Source: Chloroflexota bacterium (lineage in GTDB: Bacteria; Chloroflexota; UBA5177; JANWHV01). From it: a stretch of 5,728 bases of DNA. The notes below the pieces were generated by a model. That model worked only from the letters and a program-made list of their open reading frames with translations, did no database searches and had not been told where the DNA came from. The stretch spans positions 1 through 5,728 of the forward strand of contig JAICHN010000341.1 of assembly GCA_025924845.1 (NCBI GenBank), read 5' to 3'. A program made the translations under genes and the position numbers. The first letter of the stretch is position 1. Every line of letters begins with the position of its first letter. Positions 1 to 5,582 of the stretch are shown one piece after another.

Positions 1-1679
1 AGCCTGGCCCAGGTGTCGTTCACCGAGGATGAGGTGTAAGGATTGGCCTTGGTCGGCCACCCGGTGAAGTGCAGGGTGCTGTAGGTGCTCCAATCCGCCG
101 AATAGACCACGGGAATGTTCGGCAGATCCTTCAGGAAGATCGCTTCAATCTGGTTCATGAGCTTATGCTGCAGTGCAGTGTCGCTGGTCTCGCGGAATTG
201 CTTGAGCAGCGCCGATGCTTCCGGGCTCACATACCGCTCGAAGTTGTCGGTGCCGGTGAGCGTGGCGTCCGTGCCGATCGGCGCGAAGGACTCCTGGCTC
301 ATGAAGCCGTCGAAATAGTCGTACGGGGTGTTGGTTCCATTCGTCCAGTGGAGCTGTCCGTCGCCGCCGGGAAGGGTACCCTTGGCTGTTTGGTCGAACC
401 AGGCGGGCTGCGTCATCAGATTGATCGTGGCATTGATGCCGATCGCCTTGAGGTTCTGCTGGATGATCTGCATGCTCAGATCCCAGTCGGACCAACCGTT
501 GATCACGTTGAGGGTCAAGCTGACCCGCTTGCCGTTGGGATCGTACAGGTCGTTGCCCTTATAGGTGAACTTTGCCGCGGTTAGGGTAGCCTTGGCTTTG
601 GCCGGGTTATAGGTAGCCATTTCCGCCGCCTTGGCCTTGAGGCTCGGATCCATCCAGTTCGACCAGGGGCCGAGTACACCCAGGGCATCCGCGGGCGGCT
701 CGTAGCCGTATTCCCCGATTTTGTAGACCTTCTGGCGGTCGATGGCGTAGCTGACCGCCTTGCGGAACTCCGGCATGCTGTACGGGTACTGCTGGTCGTT
801 GAACCAGAGCGATACCGGTCCTACCGTGCCGTAATCGCACACGAAGTGCTTCGGGTCCTTAGCCCCATAGGCCTTCTCGCAATTGGGAATGAAGTTGCCG
901 GTCTGATCCAACTGACCCTGGCTATTAGCCAGGAGGGCCGCGTCATTCCCGGTAAAGGATGGCACGTGGATGCCGTCATAGGCCAGCGGCTGCCAGTAAT
1001 AGGGGTTCTTGGCCAGAGTGTAGCTCTGCGGGGTGAAATCCGTGACCTGGGTGAAGGGACCGGTGCCCACCGGATTGGGATTGGCGAAGGTGGTCGGAGT
1101 CGTAATCTTCGAGTAGATATGCTGCGGGATGATCAGGGTGAGGTTGGCGATTTTGCGGAGAATCGTGGTGTTCACGCTGGTGAAGTTAAAGATGGCCTTA
1201 TTGCCGGAAGCAGTCACACTGGCAAGCTGTGCCGGCTTGGCAAAGAGGCCCTGCTGATCGGCAGCGGGGTATTTTTTCCCATAATTGAACGTGAAGGCAA
1301 CATCGGCGGCGGAAAACGGCTTGCCGTCCGACCACTTCACGCCGTTACGGATGGTGAAGGTCAGCGTCTTGTTGCCGTTACTCCATGTATAACCGGTCGC
1401 CAACCAGGGGTAGACCTTGCCTGGTGCTCCAGGCGGGACATTGATGATCATCATCGGCTCGTAGATGCCGAAGTCCGTGAAGTCCATCCGACCCGCCGGA
1501 TCAAATAGATTGAAATTGCGGGTCATGGTGGTCTTGAAGTTCTGATAGGTGGTGAGATAAATAGGTGAGGCATGGGAACTGTGCGCGGAAGTGGTTGAGG
1601 CGGGAACCAGGCCGCCCACCAGCGCCATGCTGCCCAGCAGCACGGGCGCGAGCAGCCGTTTGCTCGATAGACCCTTCAT
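1..1679 (-). CDS. ABC transporter solute-binding protein, family 5 (partial at 3' end)
   Basis: This gene encodes a secreted binding protein that would deliver an oligosaccharide or oligopeptide to an ABC importer. The frame is open for 559 codons to the window edge, and family length (about 550-600) suggests only a few residues are missing. Residues 1-32 form a Sec signal peptide: K2, K7 and R8, a hydrophobic stretch at 9-27, and a likely cut after TTSA. There is no lipobox cysteine, so anchoring is unclear. SBP_bac_5 hallmarks are NGVKWSDGKPFSAADVAFTF (112-131), NPVGTGPF (202-209) and YAIDRQKV (311-318). C267 and C281 may form a disulfide. The start is ATG 1679, with GAGGG eight bases upstream; the in-frame ATG at 1685 lies only two bases from that site. 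The divergent LacI gene favours a sugar ligand, as in the Thermotoga cellobiose or mannobiose binding proteins, but the ligand is inferred. The family call is firm. Confidence 0.93.
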   Translation of the reverse strand, partial: MKGLSSKRLLAPVLLGSMALVGGLVPASTTSAHSSHASPIYLTTYQNFKTTMTRNFNLFDPAGRMDFTDFGIYEPMMIINVPPGAPGKVYPWLATGYTWSNGNKTLTFTIRNGVKWSDGKPFSAADVAFTFNYGKKYPAADQQGLFAKPAQLASVTASGNKAIFNFTSVNTTILRKIANLTLIIPQHIYSKITTPTTFANPNPVGTGPFTQVTDFTPQSYTLAKNPYYWQPLAYDGIHVPSFTGNDAALLANSQGQLDQTGNFIPNCEKAYGAKDPKHFVCDYGTVGPVSLWFNDQQYPYSMPEFRKAVSYAIDRQKVYKIGEYGYEPPADALGVLGPWSNWMDPSLKAKAAEMATYNPAKAKATLTAAKFTYKGNDLYDPNGKRVSLTLNVINGWSDWDLSMQIIQQNLKAIGINATINLMTQPAWFDQTAKGTLPGGDGQLHWTNGTNTPYDYFDGFMSQESFAPIGTDATLTGTDNFERYVSPEASALLKQFRETSDTALQHKLMNQIEAIFLKDLPNIPVVYSADWSTYSTLHFTGWPTKANPYTSSSVNDTWAR

Positions 1680-1979
1680 CGTCATGTCCCTCTGTTCTGC
1701 AATGCCGCGGCAACGATGCCGCGAAAAGAGGTGATTAGGAGTGCCGGATAATAGAACTCTCACCCACCGGGTTTGGCGAGTTGTCGATCACCCCCTCTCA
1801 GACATGCGGATGAGGCCAAGAGTCGGCAAAGGCGAATGATATCCCCATCGCCCGTGTCTGTAGGACGGTACGAACGTGGTTAAGATATGATGACCGTACC
1901 CCCACCAGCGATCCGCGCCGGCCTACCGCAAAGAATCACCGGTCAAAGCGCGGAACCGCTACCGGAAATTCCTTGTCGG
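1680..1979 (-). other. Long structured 5' leader of the binding-protein gene
   Basis: If transcription starts near 1979, the binding-protein mRNA has an untranslated leader of about 300 nt with no convincing gene. Several hairpins are visible. The clearest has a perfect 7-bp stem (CGCGGCA/TGCCGCG) with a 4-nt loop at 1706-1723, just upstream of the ribosome binding site. Others are a 6-bp stem GGTACG/CGTACC at 1867-1872 and 1895-1900, and a GC-rich fold at about 1755-1785. ATGCCGCG occurs twice (1702-1709 and 1716-1723), so an alternative pairing through TGCCGCGGCA (1703-1712) is possible. I recognise no known riboswitch class. A second -10-like TATTAT lies on this strand at about 1748-1753 but has no good -35. 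Confidence 0.4.
1952..1963 (-). promoter_or_regulatory. Candidate LacI-family operator in front of the binding-protein gene
   Basis: Read on the minus strand this is GGTAGCGGTTCC, which matches the perfect palindrome GGAACCGGTTCC at 10 of 12 positions and is centred on CG as LacI-family operators are. It matches the site at the LacI gene's own promoter at 9 of 12 positions. A neighbouring TTTCCGGTA (1960-1968, minus strand) also recurs at 2342-2350. The centre lies about 21 bases downstream of the predicted start of transcription, where a bound repressor would block RNA polymerase. Binding is inferred. Confidence 0.5.
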
Positions 1980-1985
1980 TTACGT

Positions 1986-2014
1986 ACCCTAGCACAGTCT
2001 ATTAGCGCTGTCAA
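1986..2014 (-). promoter_or_regulatory. Sigma-70-type promoter for the binding-protein gene
   Basis: On the minus strand a perfect TTGACA (-35, 2014-2009) is followed after exactly 17 bases by TAGGGT (-10, 1991-1986). This -10 matches TATAAT at only three positions but resembles the TAGGNT form common in high-GC bacteria. Transcription would start near 1979. It is the best promoter upstream of the binding-protein gene, and it drives away from the LacI gene. Confidence 0.5.
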
Positions 2015-2050
2015 GCGCGGCGCCATTGGCCGCTGTCGCATGGGACCTCC

Positions 2051-2092
2051 GGCTGCGGCCGGATGGTAGGGTAGGACGGCTGCGGCCGGATG
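2051..2092. repeat. 15-bp direct repeat, two copies
   Basis: GGCTGCGGCCGGATG occurs perfectly at 2051-2065 and again at 2078-2092, a 27-bp period with the two copies 12 bases apart. It lies in the non-coding stretch between the two divergent promoters. It could be a tandem binding site or the remains of a duplication; nothing else in the window matches it. Confidence 0.6.
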
Positions 2093-2161
2093 CGCGGAGC
2101 ACTCTGCCGTCACCCGGCTTTAGCCCTGATTATTACCCACGTTTCGCTCTAGGCCTGCAGA

Positions 2162-2227
2162 GTAGGGGCATCCCTGGTGGGTGCCCTGGTTCGGACCGCC
2201 ACGGGCACCCAAATGGGATGCCCCTAC
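2162..2227. repeat. REP-like palindromic element (long hairpin)
   Basis: The outer stem is a perfect 13-bp inverted repeat, GTAGGGGCATCCC (2162-2174) with GGGATGCCCCTAC (2215-2227). A 3-by-3 internal loop follows, then a 9-bp inner stem TGGGTGCCC (2178-2186) with GGGCACCCA (2203-2211), and a short apical TGG/CCA pairing. Elements ending in GTAGGGGC...GCCCCTAC are, from memory, frequent intergenic repeats in Chloroflexota and some other phyla, which suggests a multicopy REP or MITE-type element. Only one copy is in this window, so the repeat status is inferred; the fold is directly visible. Confidence 0.65.
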
Positions 2228-2268
2228 CAAAAACGGCGTGCCCACCCCCCGACCCCGGGCCGGCGGCC

Positions 2269-2297
2269 GACCCGCGCCCGCGCGGGTCGATATTTTT
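2269..2297 (+). terminator. Intrinsic terminator upstream of the LacI promoter
   Basis: A perfect 9-bp inverted repeat, GACCCGCGC (2269-2277) and GCGCGGGTC (2280-2288), is followed two bases later by TATTTTT (2291-2297). That is the form of a rho-independent terminator on the plus strand. The minus strand has no T-tract, so it would work in one direction only. No plus-strand gene lies upstream in the window. It ends seven bases before the LacI -35 box, so it may insulate that promoter from read-through or end an unannotated short RNA. Confidence 0.6.
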
Positions 2298-2304
2298 CAC
2301 GGGA

Positions 2305-2333
2305 TTGACGGGGCGCTATACCAGCCGTATAGT
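2305..2333 (+). promoter_or_regulatory. Sigma-70-type promoter of the LacI-family gene
   Basis: TTGACG (2305-2310, five of six to consensus) and TATAGT (2328-2333, five of six) are separated by an ideal 17 bases. The predicted start of transcription is near 2340, giving a leader of about 30 nt. The putative operator at 2335-2346 sits directly on the start point, which fits autorepression. This is the strongest promoter in the window. Confidence 0.75.
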
Positions 2334-2334
2334 T

Positions 2335-2346
2335 GTAAGCGTTTCC
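2335..2346 (+). promoter_or_regulatory. Candidate LacI-family operator (autoregulatory)
   Basis: GTAAGCGTTTCC matches the palindrome GGAAACGTTTCC at 10 of 12 positions and has the central CG into which the hinge-helix leucine of LacI-family proteins intercalates. It covers the predicted transcription start. Its similarity to 1952-1963 (9 of 12) suggests that one regulator recognises both. Repressor identity and binding are inferred from position and symmetry. Confidence 0.55.
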
Positions 2347-2370
2347 GGTAATCAGGGAGATTCCGCACCG

Positions 2371-3414
2371 ATGAACGGCGAAAAAGCAGCCAGGAGCGTG
2401 CCGCGCGCCGCCATGCGCGACATTGCCTTGCTGTCCGGTGTCTCCATCGCCACCGTCTCCCGCGTGCTGAACGGACGCCCCGACGTGTCGCAAGCCACAC
2501 GCGACCTCGTCCTCCAACACGTACGATCCGTCGGCTATGTGACCAATCGCGGCGCCCGTGCCCTGGCCGGCGGGCGGACCGGGCTGATCGGCCTGGTCGT
2601 GCCGTTCGCCCAGAACGACTACTTCTCGGCGATCATCGAGGGAGCTTGCGAGGCGCTCTATCAACGTGATGCTCGCCTCGTCCTCTGCCCCACCCATCAC
2701 CTCAAGGATCGCGAGATCTCGATGGTGGATACCCTCATGCACGGGGCGACCGACGGCACGCTGATCGTCCTCCCCATGGAGTCGATCGCCGAGTTGCGCC
2801 GACTCCGTAGCCTGGGCTCGCCCTTCGTGGTGATCGACCCCAGTATGCCGCTGGACGAGGATTTTCCGGTCGTGGCGCCCACGAACTGGGCCGGGGCGCG
2901 CGTGGCCACCGAACATCTGATCGGGCTGGGCCACCGGCGGATCGGCATGATTACCGGCTATACCGGCTGGTGCGCCACTGTCGATCGTCTAGCCGGTTAC
3001 CACTCGGCATTGCTCACGGCCGGACTCCCCATCGCGCCCGAATACGTGCGTGAGGGCGATTTCCAGACCGACTCGGGGTACAGGGCCGCTCATGAGTTGT
3101 TGGCGCTTCCCTGCCCGCCCACCGCTATTTTCGCCCAGAGCGACCCCATGGCGGTCGGCGCCATGCGCGCCGCCCGTGAGCGCGGCCTGGCAGTGCCGCG
3201 GGATCTCTCGGTGGTTGGTTTTGATGATGTGGAAATGGCATCCGTTACCACGCCGGCGCTCACCACCGTCGCTCAGCCGCTGCAGGAAATAGGGCGCCTC
3301 GCCGTAACCGTGCTTTACCGGCAAATCAACGGCCAGCCGCTCGACGCCAACCGGGTCGAGCTTTCCACCAAGCTGATCGTGCGGGATTCGACGGCGCCGC
3401 CGGCCGGGGCATGA
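2371..3414 (+). CDS. LacI-family transcriptional regulator
   Basis: This 347-aa cytoplasmic protein is a sugar-responsive DNA-binding repressor of usual family length (330-350). The helix-turn-helix spans about residues 15-36 ([21 protein letters not shown]). The hinge is [11 protein letters not shown] (55-65), with T58 where most relatives have proline. A periplasmic-binding-protein-like effector domain runs from about 70 to 340, including [26 protein letters not shown] (180-196), [20 protein letters not shown] (254-273) and the family signature [12 protein letters not shown] (275-286). The start is ATG 2371, with AGGGAGA ten bases upstream. A frame extending back to 2026 is open by chance and crosses the promoter, terminator and REP hairpin. 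The divergent binding-protein gene is the obvious target, and operator-like sites lie at both promoters. The effector is unknown, probably a mono- or oligosaccharide. Confidence 0.96.
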   Translation: MNGEKAARSVPRAAMRDIALLSGVSIATVSRVLNGRPDVSQATRDLVLQHVRSVGYVTNRGARALAGGRTGLIGLVVPFAQNDYFSAIIEGACEALYQRDARLVLCPTHHLKDREISMVDTLMHGATDGTLIVLPMESIAELRRLRSLGSPFVVIDPSMPLDEDFPVVAPTNWAGARVATEHLIGLGHRRIGMITGYTGWCATVDRLAGYHSALLTAGLPIAPEYVREGDFQTDSGYRAAHELLALPCPPTAIFAQSDPMAVGAMRAARERGLAVPRDLSVVGFDDVEMASVTTPALTTVAQPLQEIGRLAVTVLYRQINGQPLDANRVELSTKLIVRDSTAPPAGA

Positions 3415-3417
3415 TCC

Positions 3418-3457
3418 TTGCCGTTACATCCATTAGACATGCACCGTGTAACGGCGA
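3418..3457. terminator. Hairpin between convergent genes, possible bidirectional terminator
   Basis: A perfect 9-bp inverted repeat, GCCGTTACA (3420-3428) and TGTAACGGC (3447-3455), with an 18-nt loop lies just after the LacI stop and about 40 bases beyond the toxin stop. Two further outer pairs (T-G at 3419/3456, T-A at 3418/3457) extend it. Position and symmetry suit a terminator shared by the converging transcripts. Neither strand has a T-tract, so it may instead protect 3' ends or act with a factor. Confidence 0.4.
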
Positions 3458-3497
3458 TTAGCGATATCCATACGGTTCTAATCGAACGGGGCAGCAT

Positions 3498-3791
3498 TTA
3501 AGGCTTGCGGTAAATTTCGTGGCCTCCTATGCGCCGCCATACCACAAGGGCGTCCGTCCCACGCTCGTCGGAGCCGTAATGAAAGGTTGCACGGCCGGAT
3601 CTGGAGTAATGGAACTCGTAGATGCCGGGATGATCGGTCATCTGTCGTATCCCCAGTCCGGGGTCAGGGAGTCGGCCTTCCTTCAATGCCGCGACGAAGC
3701 GCATTACTGCTTCCCTAAAGGCCAGTTGATTCGCGGGCGACAATCTCGCGTACTCCGCTTGAAAAAGTCGCTGCCTGATGTATTTGGGCAC
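3498..3791 (-). CDS. RelE/ParE-like toxin of a type II toxin-antitoxin pair
   Basis: This small basic 97-aa protein has the length and order expected of the RelE/ParE fold. Two N-terminal helices (about 10-38, AEYARLSPANQLAFREAV) are followed by a beta-rich core, PGIYEFHYSRSGRATFHYG (55-73), and the strand ALVVWRRIGGHEIYRKP (81-97). R64, R67, R86, R87, H91 and Y94 could form the active or ribosome-binding surface by analogy with RelE; this is not certain by eye. The start is GTG 3791, two bases after the upstream gene's stop. No Shine-Dalgarno is visible in front of it, which points to translational coupling. ATG at residue 30 would remove the first helix and is unlikely. Family assignment comes from memory of related plasmid-stabilisation proteins. 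The target, either mRNA on the ribosome or gyrase, cannot be told. Confidence 0.75.
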   Translation of the reverse strand: MPKYIRQRLFQAEYARLSPANQLAFREAVMRFVAALKEGRLPDPGLGIRQMTDHPGIYEFHYSRSGRATFHYGSDERGTDALVVWRRIGGHEIYRKP

Positions 3792-3793
3792 GC

Positions 3794-4222
3794 TCAGGCG
3801 TGCCGCGCAATAACCGCATCCAGGCCGGCAAGGAACTCCTCCTCCGTCTCAGGCTCTCCGAGGTTACCCGCCGCGATGTCGCGATCCACTGCTCTTTCAC
3901 CGGCTTGCCATTCCTCAGTCCAGAACCATGCTTGGTCGGGATTGATATCCAGCATGACTTCAAAGCCTAGACGCCGGAGCGCCGTTACCATAATGGTTTC
4001 TTCATGATAATTGGCCTGCGTATCAGAGGTTGCGCCGGCAATGGCCTCGGCATACGTATCGGCGGCACGGATGAGCGTAGCGGCCACGCTGATGGATGCG
4101 GCATCCGCAGGCGGGCGCTCCCCCTCGCGAATGCGTGCGATCACCTGGGTAGCTAGAACAATGAATGGAGGGGCGGCCGTGGACAGCTGGGCTTTTGCCT
4201 CTGGAATGGTCAGGGTTGACAC
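3794..4222 (-). CDS. Putative antitoxin with an unrecognised N-terminal domain
   Basis: This 142-aa acidic protein lies immediately upstream of the toxin gene, the usual antitoxin-first order. The segment at 97-134, QAWFWTEEWQAGERAVDRDI followed by AAGN and EEEFLAGL, resembles the toxin-binding tail seen in many antitoxins, some with an AbrB/MazE-type N-terminus (recalled, not searched). The N-terminal 90 residues are different: two probable helices (20-34 and 42-63, rich in alanine), then ETIMVTALRRLGFEVML (75-91). I see no AbrB, RHH, HTH or Phd motif. At 142 residues it is also long for an antitoxin (usually 70-100). The start is GTG 4222, with a perfect AGGAGG seven bases upstream; internal ATGs at residues 78 and 90 have no comparable site. 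No clear promoter was found in the 141 bases before it, only TATCAT (4279-4274). The gene is solid; the antitoxin role is inferred. Confidence 0.65.
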   Translation of the reverse strand: MSTLTIPEAKAQLSTAAPPFIVLATQVIARIREGERPPADAASISVAATLIRAADTYAEAIAGATSDTQANYHEETIMVTALRRLGFEVMLDINPDQAWFWTEEWQAGERAVDRDIAAGNLGEPETEEEFLAGLDAVIARHA

Positions 4223-4229
4223 GGAAGTT

Positions 4230-4235
4230 CCTCCT
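4230..4235 (-). promoter_or_regulatory. Strong ribosome binding site of the putative antitoxin gene
   Basis: A full-consensus AGGAGG on the minus strand ends seven bases before GTG 4222 and fixes that non-ATG start. The contrast with the toxin gene, which has no visible site, would give more antitoxin than toxin from one mRNA, as expected for such a pair. Confidence 0.75.
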
Positions 4236-4244
4236 TCGACCTAT

Positions 4245-4289
4245 CCGCCGACGATTCCGGGGCATCGAGACTCATGATACCGCCGATTC
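4245..4289. repeat. Imperfect direct repeat upstream of the antitoxin gene
   Basis: CCGCCGATTC (4280-4289) recurs as CCGCCG-AC-GATTC at 4245-4257, about 35 bases apart in the short region before the antitoxin gene. It overlaps the only -10-like box there. Paired sites of this kind could be operators for autoregulation, but the repeat is short and GC-rich, so chance is a fair alternative. Confidence 0.25.
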
Positions 4290-4363
4290 ACCATCTACTG
4301 GGGCCGCGGCTACATGTGTGGGAGCTGGATACTATTCCAATCGAATGTGAGGGACGCACTCCC

Positions 4364-5551
4364 TTAGAGCACCGTATCGGTCAGCGCCAACGCCAGCAGC
4401 GCATTGCCCGCCAGCGCCTCCCGCATCTGGGCGATGCTGATCCGTTCGTTGGCGATGTGGCAGTCCGCCTCCCGGCCCGGCCCATAGCCGATGGGCGGGA
4501 TGCCCGCGTCGTGTAGGTGGCCGCCATCGGTGGCGAAAGGCCAGAAGCCGGCGGGGGCGCCGCCCAGGGCCTGTTCCGCTGCCTGTACGGCCCAGAAGTC
4601 GGCCGGTAAGGCGTAGGGACGGAATATGGAGGGCAGCGCCATGCGCAGGCCGCTATAGCTGGTCATATCCTCCTCCACCACCGCGACCGTGCCCCGACTT
4701 CCCGGCAGCAGCGCCGCGTCCAGCAGCCCTTGCAGGGTGCGAACCATCGTCTCGGCAGCCTCGCCGGGAACGGTGCGCCAGTCCAGGTGGAGGCGTACGC
4801 TTTCGGGAATGACGTTCCGGCTGTCGTTGTCGGAGCGGTAGAGGGTGGGAACCATGGTGGCCGGACCGAATTCCGGATTGCCCGCCATGGGCAGGTCACG
4901 CTGGGCGGTCAAGAAGGCCGCCGCGATAGTGTGTGGGTTGATCGCCAGGTCCGGGGCGCTGGCATGGCCCGCGCGGCCGGTAATCACCACGTCGATGCCG
5001 GTGCGCCCCCGGTGGCCGCGCTTGAGCGTGCAGACGCTGGGCTCGCCCACCACGGCGCTGTCGGTGCGCAGATGGGTGACCAGGTGCTGGGTGCCCAGGC
5101 CGCCGATCTCCTCCATCACCACTGCCGTCACATAGACGTCGCCGGCAGGCGCCAGGCCGGCGGCGCGGAGCAGCGGCGCCAGATGGATCTGACAGGCCAA
5201 AGATCCCTTGATGTCCGTGCTGGCTCGGCCCCACAGGTAGCCGTCCTTCACCTGGCCGGAGAAGGGATCGGTGTGCCAGTAGGCGCGGTCGCCGGGCGAT
5301 ACGTGATCCATGTGGGCATTGAAGAGTACCGAGCGACCGGCGCCCCGCCCGCGCAGCAGACCGATCACGTTCCCCGCGTCGTCTACCCGTACGTCGTCGT
5401 AGGCCAGACGCTCCATCTCGGCCCGCACCAGCGCCGCGACCGCCCCTTCCCCGCCGGGCATGCTCGGCGTCCGCACCAATCGCGCGGCAAAGTCCACCAC
5501 GTCATCGATCTGTTCCGCCGCGCGCGCGCGCAGACTTTCCGCCCCCATCAT
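4364..5551 (-). CDS. M20-family zinc metallohydrolase (YgeY/ArgE/DapE-like)
   Basis: This 395-aa cytoplasmic enzyme would hydrolyse an amide bond in a small peptide, N-acyl amino acid or carbamoyl compound using two zinc ions. Numbered from ATG 5551, the expected residues are all present: H80 and catalytic D82 in NAHMDH, bridging D113 in STDIKG, general base E147 and ligand E148 in MEEIGG, E170 in VVGEPS, and H365 in DCHIANE. The lid domain spans about 175-285, with H196 in GRAGHASAPD, which acts across the dimer in relatives. Length is typical (380-420). DPFSGQVKDG and GIPPIGYGPG bring it closest, from memory, to YgeY-type members; the substrate cannot be told. AGGAG (5563-5559) is followed by three consecutive ATGs, and 5551 has the best spacing (7 bases). 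An upstream TTG at 5569 would place the ribosome site inside the gene. A long antisense frame here is a codon-bias shadow. Confidence 0.95.
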   Translation of the reverse strand: MMGAESLRARAAEQIDDVVDFAARLVRTPSMPGGEGAVAALVRAEMERLAYDDVRVDDAGNVIGLLRGRGAGRSVLFNAHMDHVSPGDRAYWHTDPFSGQVKDGYLWGRASTDIKGSLACQIHLAPLLRAAGLAPAGDVYVTAVVMEEIGGLGTQHLVTHLRTDSAVVGEPSVCTLKRGHRGRTGIDVVITGRAGHASAPDLAINPHTIAAAFLTAQRDLPMAGNPEFGPATMVPTLYRSDNDSRNVIPESVRLHLDWRTVPGEAAETMVRTLQGLLDAALLPGSRGTVAVVEEDMTSYSGLRMALPSIFRPYALPADFWAVQAAEQALGGAPAGFWPFATDGGHLHDAGIPPIGYGPGREADCHIANERISIAQMREALAGNALLALALTDTVL

Positions 5552-5563
5552 CATCCCGCTCCT
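5546..5563 (-). promoter_or_regulatory. Ribosome binding site and triple ATG start of the M20 gene
   Basis: AGGAG at 5563-5559 precedes ATGATGATG (5554-5546). The spacings are 4, 7 and 10 bases for the first, second and third ATG. The middle one is optimal, but any could be used and the proteins would differ only by one or two methionines. Confidence 0.6.
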
Positions 5564-5582
5564 CGGCAACTGCTTCCGTCAA

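Noticed and set aside
69..1508. Long plus-strand frames (69-584 and 846-1508) opposite the binding-protein gene
   Set aside because: They are antisense to a clear family-5 binding protein whose frame is intact throughout. Their translations show no domain and follow from GC codon bias.
1798..1848. A 16-codon upstream ORF in the binding-protein leader (ATG 1848)
   Set aside because: It has no ribosome binding site and no regulatory amino-acid bias, and it is short enough to arise by chance.
2026..2370. A 115-residue N-terminal extension of the LacI frame
   Set aside because: It would run through a strong promoter, an intrinsic terminator, the REP-like hairpin and a 15-bp repeat. It encodes a low-complexity Pro/Arg/Gly sequence, and family length and the ribosome site support ATG 2371.
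3519..4350. Plus-strand frames opposite the toxin-antitoxin-like pair
   Set aside because: They show no recognisable motif and no ribosome site, while the minus-strand frames have tight coupling and family resemblance.
4348..4366. Small hairpin AGGGA/TCCCT overlapping the M20 stop codon as a terminator
   Set aside because: The stem has only five strong pairs and no T-tract follows on the minus strand.
5519..5531. Alternating CG tract inside the M20 gene
   Set aside because: Six CG units encode ordinary Arg/Ala codons in a helix. In this GC-rich DNA it needs no special explanation, though it could be a slippage site.
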